A DNA stretch of 64,000 nt from the NCBI RefSeq assembly GCF_965363235.1, contig NC_134849.1, positions 66,421,122-66,485,121 on the forward strand, given 5' to 3'. This stretch comes from Mytilus galloprovincialis. Lineage: Eukaryota > Mollusca > Bivalvia > Mytilida > Mytilidae. Positions 45,864 through 57,895 of this stretch are shown here, in pieces (position 1 is the first letter of the stretch; each line of letters opens with the position of its first letter). The notes below the pieces were generated by a model. It was not told where the DNA came from and did not search any database. It saw only the letters and a list, made by a program, of their open reading frames with translations. Position numbers and translations under genes: made by a program.

Positions 45864-48800
45864 TAGTCTTTATCCTAAAAAATGATAACAGCAACTCTAA
45901 AAAAATATTATGCGTCCAAAGCGTTCTTCTGGATTTTCCTTCATCAGGAACGGTCAAAGTCGAAAATTTGAAGGCTAAGGATGAAACCATGAACGTCAAA
46001 TTCCTCTCAGGTCAACTCATGAGAATCATACAAAACTAACAATTAAAGCTAAGTTTCTAACCGAAACCTAACCCTAATCGAGGTGGCTGACAGAGTAAAG
46101 GGAGATACAGAGAAAGGAGTGGCAGAAAGGAAAGAGGTAGCGAGAGACACACAAAAGAAAGGAGTAAAGGCCAATTTACCCGTATACATATCTATCATAA
46201 ATATTAATGATTGGTATTTATTTTTAACTATTTTTGGCTTAAAAAGTATCATATGTTGGAGTCGGAGATATCTCACCATGAAGATAAGCATCTGTAAAAA
46301 AATGACTGGAAATGCATTAGACAGTCCATGTACAGAGAGAGAGAGAAAAAAACTGATTGCTTTGCTGAATCTTTAAGACAAGATATATCAAAAGAGAATA
46401 AGAAAAGAAGTTTTAAATTGCTGATTATGTTATAGCCACATGTTTTGATGACACAGTGCTTTGTTCTCATGACCCGTATGGTCTGAAACTCTATCTATCT
46501 CAAGACGTACCAGTAATGGAGCAGAAGCATTCCACATGAACTATTATGAACTGTCTTATGCATTTCACCCTTCAATGTTTGTCTTTTTAATCAATAAAGT
46601 GAAGTTTATATAAGCTACTACATACATTAACTGATTGGGAAGTTATCATGCAGTAGCAGTAAGAAGAAAGTATGTTTCAGAAAAGAAAAAATTTGCCGTG
46701 TAAACTGTCGGTTCCAAGTCCGAATAAAGGAGGAGGGAAGTAATTTTTCTTCTAATTGGCGCAATCGTATGTTTTATTTTTGGCGCATATGAGACCATGT
46801 AATTTTAAAACAGGTGGCGCAAACGTAGCATTAGAGAAAAAAGTTGTGGCGCCAAACGACGCATTTTTGGCGCAAACAGATCTCTCCCGGTGACCTAAAG
46901 TATGTCTGTGTCATTTTGGTCTTGTGGACAGTTGTCTCATTGGCAATCATACCACATCTTCTTTTTTATATTTTTTTTACCGAAATTCAGAGTACTAGTA
47001 GTATATAGATCTGCATATGCGCACGTTGCAGTTATACGACATTAAATTATAGTATCATGAATTTCTTTTTAATACACGCTCAAATAAGGAAAATTAGACA
47101 AACAATGTATTGGAAAAGTAGAACCTTGTTAAAGAAAAAGAAAAACGGTTACATATGCTTTTTGTTTACTTACATATATACCGTCAAAAAAGGGTTAGGA
47201 TTATGTTTTTCTCTGACTTTTTATGATGTCTTTCACCTAAATCCGTTAGATGTTGGATGTGTATTGATTGACAATTTAGTCTTTATCCTAAAAAATGATA
47301 ACAGCAACTCTAAAAAAATATTATGCGTCCAAAGCGTTCTTCTGGATTTTCCTTCATCAGGAACGGTCAAAGTCGAAAATTTGAAGGCTAAGGATGAAAC
47401 CATGAACGTCAAATTCCTCTCAGGTCAACTCATGAGAATCATACAAAACTAACAATTAAAGCTAAGTTTCTAACCGAAACCTAACCCTAATCGAGGTGGC
47501 TGACAGAGTAAAGGGAGATACAGAGAAAGGAGTGGCAGAAAGGAAAGAGGTAGCGAGAGACACACAAAAGAAAGGAGTAAAGGCCAATTTACCCGTATAC
47601 ATATCTATCATAAATATTAATGATTGGTATTTATTTTTAACTATTTTTGGCTTAAAAAGTATCATATGTTGGAGTCGGAGATATCTCACCATGAAGATAA
47701 GCATCTGTAAAAAAATGACTGGAAATGCATTAGACAGTCCATGTACAGAGAGAGAGAGAAAAAAACTGATTGCTTTGCTGAATCTTTAAGACAAGATATA
47801 TCAAAAGAGAATAAGAAAAGAAGTTTTAAATTGCTGATTATGTTATAGCCACATGTTTTGATGACACAGTGCTTTGTTCTCATGACCCGTATGGTCTGAA
47901 ACTCTATCTATCTCAAGACGTACCAGTAATGGAGCAGAAGCATTCCACATGAACTATTATGAACTGTCTTATGCATTTCACCCTTCAATGTTTGTCTTTT
48001 TAATCAATAAAGTGAAGTTTATATAAGCTACTACATACATTAACTGATTGGGAAGTTATCATGCAGTAGCAGTAAGAAGAAAGTATGTTTCAGAAAAGAA
48101 AAAATTTGCCGTGTAAACTGTCGGTTCCAAGTCCGAATAAAGGAGGAGGGAAGTAATTTTTCTTCTAATTGGCGCAATCGTATGTTTTATTTTTGGCGCA
48201 TATGAGACCATGTAATTTTAAAACAGGTGGCGCAAACGTAGCATTAGAGAAAAAAGTTGTGGCGCCAAACGACGCATTTTTGGCGCAAACAGATCTCTCC
48301 CGGTGACCTAAAGTATGTCTGTGTCATTTTGGTCTTGTGGACAGTTGTCTCATTGGCAATCATACCACATCTTCTTTTTTATATTTTTTTTACCGAAATT
48401 CAGAGTACTAGTAGTATATAGATCTGCATATGCGCACGTTGCAGTTATACGACATTAAATTATAGTATCATGAATTTCTTTTTAATACACGCTCAAATAA
48501 GGAAAATTAGACAAACAATGTATTGGAAAAGTAGAACCTTGTTAAAGAAAAAGAAAAACGGTTACATATGCTTTTTGTTTACTTACATATATACCGTCAA
48601 AAAAGGGTTAGGATTATGTTTTTCTCTGACTTTTTATGATGTCTTTCACCTAAATCCGTTAGATGTTGGATGTGTATTGATTGACAATTTAGTCTTTATC
48701 CTAAAAAATGATAACAGCAACTCTAAAAAAATATTATGCGTCCAAAGCGTTCTTCTGGATTTTCCTTCATCAGGAACGGTCAAAGTCGAAAATTTGAAGG

Positions 48801-50109
48801 CTAAGGATGAAACCATGAACGTCAAATTCCTCTCAGGTCAACTCATGAGAATCATACAAAACTAACAATTAAAGCTAAGTTTCTAACCGAAACCTAACCC
48901 TAATCGAGGTGGCTGACAGAGTAAAGGGAGATACAGAGAAAGGAGTGGCAGAAAGGAAAGAGGTAGCGAGAGACACACAAAAGAAAGGAGTAAAGGCCAA
49001 TTTACCCGTATACATATCTATCATAAATATTAATGATTGGTATTTATTTTTAACTATTTTTGGCTTAAAAAGTATCATATGTTGGAGTCGGAGATATCTC
49101 ACCATGAAGATAAGCATCTGTAAAAAAATGACTGGAAATGCATTAGACAGTCCATGTACAGAGAGAGAGAGAAAAAAACTGATTGCTTTGCTGAATCTTT
49201 AAGACAAGATATATCAAAAGAGAATAAGAAAAGAAGTTTTAAATTGCTGATTATGTTATAGCCACATGTTTTGATGACACAGTGCTTTGTTCTCATGACC
49301 CGTATGGTCTGAAACTCTATCTATCTCAAGACGTACCAGTAATGGAGCAGAAGCATTCCACATGAACTATTATGAACTGTCTTATGCATTTCACCCTTCA
49401 ATGTTTGTCTTTTTAATCAATAAAGTGAAGTTTATATAAGCTACTACATACATTAACTGATTGGGAAGTTATCATGCAGTAGCAGTAAGAAGAAAGTATG
49501 TTTCAGAAAAGAAAAAATTTGCCGTGTAAACTGTCGGTTCCAAGTCCGAATAAAGGAGGAGGGAAGTAATTTTTCTTCTAATTGGCGCAATCGTATGTTT
49601 TATTTTTGGCGCATATGAGACCATGTAATTTTAAAACAGGTGGCGCAAACGTAGCATTAGAGAAAAAAGTTGTGGCGCCAAACGACGCATTTTTGGCGCA
49701 AACAGATCTCTCCCGGTGACCTAAAGTATGTCTGTGTCATTTTGGTCTTGTGGACAGTTGTCTCATTGGCAATCATACCACATCTTCTTTTTTATATTTT
49801 TTTTACCGAAATTCAGAGTACTAGTAGTATATAGATCTGCATATGCGCACGTTGCAGTTATACGACATTAAATTATAGTATCATGAATTTCTTTTTAATA
49901 CACGCTCAAATAAGGAAAATTAGACAAACAATGTATTGGAAAAGTAGAACCTTGTTAAAGAAAAAGAAAAACGGTTACATATGCTTTTTGTTTACTTACA
50001 TATATACCGTCAAAAAAGGGTTAGGATTATGTTTTTCTCTGACTTTTTATGATGTCTTTCACCTAAATCCGTTAGATGTTGGATGTGTATTGATTGACAA
50101 TTTAGTCTT
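45864..50109. repeat. three tandem copies of a 1,413-bp unit
   Basis: Copies start at 45864, 47277 and 48690; the array closes with a fourth partial TAGTCTT at 50103-50109, so the same 7 bp flank both ends. Wherever I compared them the copies are identical, including both-strand translations of 80-131 residues. Each unit has two possible short ORFs with no recognisable domain, a SINE-like 3' end (gttgtctcattggcaatcat, e.g. 46930), and a cluster of GGCGC words (e.g. 46758-46872). No gene is supported. Confidence 0.95.
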
Positions 50110-50804
50110 AGATGCATGCTTTGTTTTATTAGTTGATAGAGGCTTTGTACTAGCTGTGAGTAACTGCGAGTACCCTCAGATCAGTGCCGAGTAACTTTTT
50201 GTTGTTGCCCGGATACAACGGTACCCGGCCAAGTCCACTCAATCTGTGTTTTTGTTATACCTATTTCTAAAAATTTGTGTCCACCTGATCAGTTAAGCTC
50301 TTTTCAACTGATTTTTATATTTTGTTCTTATGTTGTACTGTTACACCCCCGTTGTCCAAGTTGTAGGGGATGGGTCCCGTTAACATACCTGTCAACCTGT
50401 GAAGATGAAAATGCAGGTCATGACCTGCATTGAAGAATCAAATCTCAGGTCATAACGCGTACGAACTTTTTCGAGATTTATGGTACATTTTCTTATAATG
50501 TATATCAAAGATACCAAAGCATCAATGCATGTTCACTTTGTTAAGTCATTTTAAATCTTATTAAATATTATTTCATTGCACTTTTAAAGATTTTTATAAA
50601 TTTGTGCTACTCAGTCTTATGTGCTTTACTTTTTGAGAAAAAATAATACAATCATCAAACACTAGAATTTAATGTAATTCTTAAATGTTTGAGACTATTC
50701 ACTATGTAGCCTTTAACCATAATATTTTTATTGAACAAGGAATCAATACCACATCTTCTTTTTTATAATTAGGGTTGGTATTCTAATCCCTGATTTAATA
50801 TAGC
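50110..50804. other. intergenic stretch right of the triplication
   Basis: A short fragment near 50745-50760 (ataccacatcttctttttta) matches the SINE-like end. Otherwise no feature is seen. Confidence 0.35.
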
Positions 50805-51335
50805 TTAAAATAAAATTGAGATTAAAATGGGGAATGTGTCGAAGAGAAAACAACCCGACCAAATAGCAGAAAACCACATAAGGCCACCAATGGGTCTTCA
50901 ACACTTCGAGAAAATCCCGCATCCGGAGGTGGTCTTCAGCTGACCCCCAAAACCAAATGATTACTTGTTCTGTGAAAATGGATGTCATACTTAACTCAAC
51001 ATATAAATGAAATAAAATTAAAAAATAATACAAAGAACAGAGGCTCCTGGCTTGGGACAGACACAAAAATACGGTTTGGTTAAACATGTTTAGTGAGATC
51101 TCAACTCTCCCCTATATATCTGGCCAATGTAGGAAAACAAACACACAGTAATACGCACTGTTTTACTTCAATTTAACAGAAGTAAGAGTCCGATGTCAGA
51201 ATAGGCAACAAAAGAAACTAAACAAAATGACAATGCTACTACATAAATTAACAAAGGACTACTAAAGCAGTTACATGCCAGCTCCAGACCTCTATTAAAC
51301 TGATTGAAAGATTATCTTTGTATGTCTTCATCATA
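50805..51335 (+). mobile_element. ~530-bp dispersed repeat
   Basis: The blocks gagaaaacaacccgaccaaa, ccgcatccggaggtggtctt, aggctcctggcttgggacag and catgccagctccagacctct form a string I associate with a common bivalve interspersed repeat, probably a retroelement tail. Shorter related pieces occur at 58340-58395 and 59325-59405 in the opposite orientation. Confidence 0.6.
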
Positions 51336-51584
51336 TGAAAATAAAGCACAAGCCCTCCCGTTATGGGTTTATAACTATCAAACCATCATAAAATATATTA
51401 GAAGAACATAATCCGTATCATAACCAACAACTGGTTTTAGAATAAATGTGTTTCTTTCCGATGCAAAGACCTTTTTAGTGAATCAATATTAATAACAACA
51501 TATGTCAGCTGAAATGACCTGATAAAATCCCTTTTGAATTAGTCTGCTTAAATGTTTGGTTAGCTTTTGAAGTGAATGTCGACA

Positions 51585-51996
51585 ATTTTGTGCTTTGTAA
51601 AGAATACTACCATTAAAGATTGCATGGAAATACCTGACCGTATAAGATGTCTGAATGAATGTTAAATATCAAATTATATTTACGATATTATTTCCTGTTA
51701 CACATGATATAATTTAGTAAATGTTTTTACCATTTTGTTTTTACCATCTTCTGTCAAAGGGAAAATAAGAATTTAAAAATAGTAATGAATATTTTGTGCT
51801 TTGTAAAGAATACTACCATTAAAGATTGCATGGAAATACCTGACCGTATAAGATGTCTGAATGAATGTTAAATATCAAATTATATTTACGATATTATTTC
51901 CTGTTACACATGATATAATTTAGTAAATGTTTTTACCATTTTGTTTTTACCATCTTCTGTCAAAGGGAAAATAAGAATTTAAAAATAGTAATGAAT
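51585..51996. repeat. 206-bp direct tandem duplication
   Basis: attttgtgctttgtaaagaa starts both copies (51585 and 51791). The two copies look identical over 206 bp, so the duplication is recent. Confidence 0.93.
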
Positions 51997-52017
51997 ATAA
52001 AGTATTGAGCACCTAAT

Positions 52018-52325
52018 TGTACCTGTCAGGAATCTGATGTCCAGTAGTTGTCGTTTGTTGGTGTGGTTCATAAGTGTTTTTTTCCCGTTTCTCTTTTTTT
52101 ATATATATATAGATTAAACCGTTGTTTTTCTCGTTTGAATGCAAGTGTTTGAATGGTTTTACAATATTCATTTTTGAGGCCCTTTATAACTTGCTGTTAA
52201 GTTTGAGTCAAGGCTCCGTGTTGAATACCGTTCTTTGACCTATAAAAGTTTACTTTTACAAATTGTGACTTGCCTTTGGATGGAGAGTTGTCTCATTGGC
52301 ACTCATATCACATCTTCTTACATAT
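52018..52325 (+). mobile_element. SINE-like copy, near full length
   Basis: It runs from attgtacctgtcaggaatct through a (TA)n, accgttgtttttctcgtttg and ggctccgtgttgaataccgt to the end cattggcactcatatcacat. Confidence 0.75.
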
Positions 52326-52920
52326 TATCTATGAAATAACTTCAAAAGATTTTAAAATCAGTCACAATCATATGCTTCATTTATATATACATACAACCTC
52401 AAAAGTTAAAATCCTATTGCAAATACATTTGACAAAATAAAAAAAAAAAGTTTACATTAAATTTGATTTTGAAATAATATCAGGTATTTTGTATTGCAAA
52501 GCCGTTTTTTAACTACTAAATTTACTAAATAGAATTATGACAGTGTAAAATAAATAAAATTTAAGGTACTTTAAGTTTCTTTTTATCAAAAATGCATGCT
52601 AGAATATTGAACTGCAATTACATATTTTTTAGCGACTTGTTATATTTTAGTACAATAGTAAAAGGCATGACAGTAGAATTATAACATTTACGGTAAAACG
52701 AAACGACAGGTGCCCGTTTAATATGCAATTAACGATTTTCCCGCAATCATTATACTTTCAGTGTTGATTAGATTAAACAGTTAATGTATAATGGCGTTAA
52801 TTAAATGATTATCACCTCTAATGGTTTAATAGGTAGTTATATAATCTGATTAATAATTAATACACAACATTTCCCCAATAGGCACCCTATCGCTTGACCT
52901 TTCAACTAATCACAAAGCAT

Positions 52921-52941
52921 TGACGTAAACATGGCGGCCAC
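52921..52941 (+). promoter_or_regulatory. CRE half-site and YY1-type motif upstream of EXT1
   Basis: TGACGTAA at 52921-52928 resembles a CRE half-site. AACATGGCGGC at about 52929-52939 fits the YY1 core (AANATGGCGGC), which in many animal promoters sits just downstream of the transcription start. It is 115-130 bp before the EXT1 ATG. Confidence 0.45.
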
Positions 52942-52969
52942 CATGGATGTGTGTATTTCTCGTTCCTAA
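52931..52969 (+). other. upstream ORF before EXT1 with a perfect Kozak context
   Basis: The frame MAATMDVCISRS then stop is 13 codons including the stop. Its second ATG (52943) sits in GCCACCATGG, the optimal vertebrate-type Kozak context. The EXT1 ATG at 53055, by contrast, has T at -3 and C at +4. It matters only if transcription starts upstream of 52931. Confidence 0.5.
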
Positions 52970-53054
52970 TGGATTTAGTTGAAAATATGTTTGAAATTGG
53001 GTAAAATATTGTTGATTCGAAATGACAGTCTAGAGTAATAGGATCAAATGTTCC

Positions 53055-53956
53055 ATGCAGGCCAAAAAGCGATATTTTCTTTCAATTCTTCTAGGGATTA
53101 TCATATGTTTATTGTGTTTTTTGGGTACAAAGCTCCATAAAAATTCACACCATGGAAGAATTTTTCAAAGGAATTTGTACAGTTTCTTTGACATCGAGGA
53201 TGAAATCTTTGAAGAGGACTTGCACTTGTCCTCTAAACAAAGAAGAGAAACCGCATCTGAGTCCAAAAAACAGCGTTGTAGAATGGAAACCTGCTTTGAT
53301 TTCAATAAGTGTAAACTGGGATTTAAAGTTTATATTTACCCCATTCAAGAAAGGGTTTCAGAAACCTATAGTAAAATCTTACGGACCATTCAAAATTCCA
53401 TATATTATACATCGGACCCGGAGCAAGCATGTGTATTCATTTTATCCATTGATACATTAGATCGTGATACCCTTAGTAAAGACTACGCCAAAGATATCCA
53501 GTCTAAATTGGACCAATTGTCGTTATGGAATAATGGTAAAAATCATATTGTTTTAAATTTATATTCAGGAACTTGGCCAAACTATATAGAAAGTTTGGAT
53601 TTTGATATAGGCGAGGCAATGATTGCCAAGGCAAGTTTATCTGTGTTCAAATTCCGCCCTGGATTCGATATATCGTTTCCGTTATTTGCCAAAGAACTCC
53701 CCGAAATAGGTGGGGAAAGAGCTTATGTGTATAACTCTATAAACAACATCCCACCGTTTCGAGAATATTTATTAGGATTTAAAGGAAAAAGATATTTAAC
53801 AGGAATCGGTTCAGAAACGAGAAATTCACTTTACCATATTCATAACAAAGAGGATATAATTTTATTAACTACATGCAGACATGGAAAAAACTGGCAGAAA
53901 AAAGCAAGAGAATTAAATGATACAAGATGTAAAGTTGATAACGAAGAATATGACAA
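53055..53956 (+). CDS. EXT1: EXT1-like exostosin, first coding exon (partial gene)
   Basis: The start MQAKKRYF is identical to vertebrate EXT1. A signal anchor (about residues 8-24, hydrophobic) marks a type II Golgi/ER membrane protein. The stem ends at CRMETCFDFNKC (75-86), followed by the exostosin (GT47) domain from VYIYP (92-96), with YTSDPEQACVF, LWNNGKNH, LNLYSGTWP, KRYLTGIGS and LLTTCRHGK. EXT1 with EXT2 forms the heparan sulfate polymerase. The exon ends GAC AA|GTAAGT at 53956 (300 codons + 2 nt), the same place as vertebrate exon 1 (..EYEK|YD). Human EXT1 has 746 residues, so the remaining exons lie outside; vertebrate intron 1 is very long, and no other exon is seen to 64000. Confidence 0.96.
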
Positions 53957-55190
53957 GTAAGTTAAAAATAATATTACATGAACTAAGATTTATATACAAT
54001 ATTACAATTAAGTATGTTTGTAAGAACACGAAGAACAGCTATTTCTTCCCTGCCCCCCTCATCTGAATGTTTCAGTTATAATGCAGGAGGGGTCAGAACA
54101 AGAAAAACCAAGCAAAGAAATCATAGTGAATCCAAAGGAAAGCTTTATAATAGATTTGTTGTTTTTTTTAAATCAAAAATTTTTGCTTTATTTCTTTAAT
54201 TTTACTTGAATTCATATTTTGCTGTGTTTTTTTTAAAGATTTTCTTTTTGTTTTTTTCATTTGTAATATTTCATTTCCTCAAAAATGAAAAGCAGGGTTC
54301 ATAAACAAACAGCTTGGTTTTCCCAGTGAAAGGTGAGCAATTCAAGATATAAATAAAAATTATGAAATTTCCTTATTACAGGTATCATAAATGTACCCAC
54401 TACATGTAATTTACAAAAGAAGTTGTAAATTTAACCATTGAACAATTTGAAGCTTCAATAAAAATATATGCTGTATAAAAGGCTTTAAATAATAGAAATG
54501 TGCACTCCATGTACAAAATGTATGTGGAAGATGATGTCAGATCTCTCAGACTGAAAGGAAATTTATAACTTATAAATATTGTATTGTCATTTATAGTCAG
54601 TGTGGGAATTTTATTTTCAATGTTTCACATAATCACGATAATAATTCAAAATATGAAAAATTAAATGCAGATTTAAAAGGTATAATAAAACATGTTTTTT
54701 GTGAATTTGAGTACAAAACACTTGAAACAGAACTGTATTTGATAAAAACCTTTAGTTTACCCATGCATGTACATTTAAACATGCAGTTGAAGCTCATTCA
54801 TCAAATTTACACACATGTACATGTACATGTCAAACATTGTCGTAAAATTAAAACCAATTCTATCAGTAGACATTTTCTATTGAATCATTTTGAATACAAA
54901 ACCCTATTTAAGCCAAATCTTTGGTGAAATAGTGTTGACTTCATTTTTAAGTATTTTAAACTTAATTTTCTTTGACACAAGTGTTGTGTGAAGTTAGGTT
55001 GAGATTATTCAAATTTAATAGAAAAATCAAAGGAAAGATTATATTACAGGTACATGTATATTGGCCAAAGAATTAATCTGACAAGTTTCGAGTCTTGATA
55101 TGTTCAGAAAATATGCAGCCTTAATCATGTTAAAAGGTTAATTTAAATTACTGAAAATTAAGTTCATGTTTTATTTTTATGCTTTATCTA
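53957..55190. other. EXT1 intron 1, AT-rich
   Basis: No gene or defined repeat is recognised here, only A/T-rich sequence with some tacatgtac-type words. Confidence 0.4.
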
Positions 55191-55482
55191 CGATAAAAGA
55201 GGGGTATAATGTTTCTGGTCTGTCCGTCTGTTTATTTGTCCATTTGTTCATTCGCTCGTACATTTGTTTATTTCATCCCTCTGTCCTTCTTCACTAAGTT
55301 GAACTCTTATCAACTTGAAACTTTACACAAATGATCCTTATGATATGATCTTTCCAACTGTAAAGCCAAATTAGAGTTTGACCCCAATTTCACGATCCAC
55401 TGAACATAGAAAATGATAGTGCCGTTGGGGCATCTGTGTACTATCATGACTATCATGGACACATTCTTGACATCTTGTTTTT
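55191..55482 (-). mobile_element. dispersed repeat family A, copy 4 (inverted)
   Basis: Read on the minus strand it matches the other copies: acatagaaaatgatagtgcc is the complement of the cactatcattttctatgt block, and a tctgtccgtctg stretch is the complement of the (acgg)n part. Confidence 0.7.
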
Positions 55483-55570
55483 TTCTGTGAGAGACTTGAA
55501 TACGACATTTTAGTATTTACTGCAAAAAGAACAGTCACTTATATATATATATATATATGAGTCCTCAGAG

Positions 55571-55613
55571 TATGAGTCTAAAAGATTGTGTAACACAATC
55601 TTTTAGACTCATA
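55571..55613. other. perfect 43-nt palindrome
   Basis: The arm tatgagtctaaaagattgtg plus t (21 nt) and its exact mirror flank a single A. It follows a (TA)n run at 55542-55558. Confidence 0.9.
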
Positions 55614-55684
55614 TAATTTTTCCTGTTTGTGTAGTATTCATGGTATTGTCAATTTTGATGATCCAATACCTAAACACACTATTT

Positions 55685-57888
55685 GGCCACAGACCACAAT
55701 TAATTCCTCTATCAGTTCTTTATAACCTTTTGCATCATTAAAAAAATTGCACCATGCACTTTTGTCTAATTTTTTGTGTGTGTAATGTATTGTCCTAGTC
55801 CAAATATATATCCAAAATTCAGAAAGATTGAAGCAATCACTTTTACAAATTTAGCCAATACACATCCATACCCCTATTGACAAGTCAAGAGATGTTCCGA
55901 AAACTGTAAATATCACCTTTTTGCACTTGACCTAATCACTCATTCCATATCAAAATCAGTTAAAATACAACCTCCAAAAATTTATTTGACCTCTCTTCTT
56001 TCATTTCCACCCAAAAAGATTTAAGGAATGAGTGAGGAAAGGAAAGAAAAAAAATTAAGGAAAAATACACTCTAATTAAAAGGAACTATATTCGTGGACA
56101 ACGAAAAGCGGGGTCATTAATTGTGGTCTTGGGCCTATTAGAGGCCTAAAACTTGACCAATTCTAATAAAACTTGGCATGATTCAAGCTTAGTATATTAT
56201 AAAACAGGTTACAAAGTTTCAAAGCCATATGATACCAAATAAAAAAAATGTGGCATATTTTATATCTGAATTTTGGGTGCTGAATTGTGGCGTTGAATTA
56301 GAACAATTAAAACTATCAAATTTGAGCTTCTAAAAACCAAAAGATACCAAAACTAACCCTTTTTAATGTCTCTATGTATAAGTTAACATCTATTTAAAGC
56401 AACAGAAAGCATATTTCATGTATCAGACTTATGCAAAATGGCCAGAAGTTAATTTTATATGAGCCTGTGCCAAAAAATAGAGGTTTTCAATTAGGGTGAG
56501 GCCTTATATCAAATGTAATATTTTTCACTTACCACAATTTTCTGAAGCTGTTAAGTTATCAAACAAACTTTAACAGGTTATAAATGTACTTTTGATGGAA
56601 ATATAAGTTTCAAATAGCATAACGCATGTGGATAAAATGGTCTTTAGCAATGTTATGCTTAAAAAAACAGATTGCCAGTTTAGGCCGTTCCCCACATTTG
56701 CATATTTAAAAGCATATAAATGATATGGGAGATGGAGATAAACTTCTTTTTGCTAAAATCTGTGCTCAGATATGATAAAACATGGAGCCTGGATGTAACA
56801 AGACTGTCACTTTCAACTATATATGCATGATGCAGACAGTATGGTCTGATGCAAAGTTTATTAACTTTACTGTTTAAAAACTGAATGAAATGTCAGCCTC
56901 AAAAGGCCAATATTTATACCACTAGCTATCCAACAGAAGAAAATAAAGGTAGTCTGTGAAACAGAAATGGTTAAGCAACCAGTAATAAGTGTTTTTGATG
57001 TAGGTTCAGTGCAATCTGTTTTGGAATACAACTTTTAAGTGCATAGAACTTCACATTTCACCTGCTGCGTACACTGACCGTTAGACTTAGACTATTAAAA
57101 CAGCACATTTTGCACTCTTTTTATGTTTTTATCTACTTTTTTTGTGTTCAGAGTTCACAAATAAGTTAAACAACTGAAATAAATACCACAAACACAAATA
57201 GATATCAGAAAAAAACTGTCAGAGAGAAATTAAGCATGCTGTTTTTGAAAAAATAGTGAAAAAAGTGAAAAAGCTACATTTTAGGCATTTAACCTGAAAA
57301 GTGACTTTTTCACAAAATTTCAATCAAATGAAAGTGAAAATCATTTCTTCTCATATAGTTTGACAAATCAATACCAATAGATCATTCAGAAAAGATGCCA
57401 AAGTAAAAATTCTAAATTTGCTGAAATGCACCTCTTAGGCCACAGACCACAATTAATTCCTCTATCAGTTCTTTATAACCTTTTGCATCATTTAAAAAAT
57501 TGCACCATGCACTTTTGTCTAATTTTTTGTGTGTGTAATGTATTGTCCTAGTCCAAATATATATCCAAAATTCAGAAAGATTGAAGCAATCACTTTTACA
57601 AATTTATCCAATACACATCCATACCCCTATTGACAAGTCAAGAGATGTTCCGAAAACTGTAAATATCACCTTTTTGCACTTGACCTAATCACTCATTCCA
57701 TATCAAAATCAGTTAAAATACAACCTCCAAAAATTTATTTGACCTCTCTTCTTTCATTTCCACCCAAAAAGATTTAAGGAATGAGTGAGGAAAGGAAAGA
57801 AAAAAAATTAAGGAAAAATACACTCTAATTAAAAGGAACTATATTCGTGGACAACGAAAAGCGGGGTCATTAATTGTGGTCTTGGGCC
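55685..57888. mobile_element. 2.2-kb composite element with 451-bp direct terminal repeats
   Basis: Copies at 55685-56135 and 57438-57888 are direct repeats differing at about two positions. Each copy itself starts GGCCACAGACCACAATTAAT and ends with the mirror of that (attaattgtggtcttgggcc). ACTATTT flanks only the outer ends (55678-55684, 57889-57895). The 1.3-kb middle begins ggcctattagagg and ends cctcttaggcc, which are inverted, and has no long ORF. It lies in EXT1 intron 1. Confidence 0.85.
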
Positions 57889-57895
57889 ACTATTT

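Noticed and set aside
46083..49202. Repeated ORFs of 65-131 residues in the 1,413-bp units
   Set aside because: They occur on both strands over the same DNA, have no recognisable domain, and are repeated only because the unit is triplicated.
53145..53460. ORFs in other frames over the EXT1 exon
   Set aside because: They are shadows of the EXT1 frame, which has strong family similarity.
55685..57888. LTR retrotransposon (direct terminal repeats)
   Set aside because: The repeats start GG and end CC rather than TG...CA, carry their own inverted ends, have a 7-bp flank duplication, and the middle has no gag/pol frame, primer site or polypurine tract that I can see.
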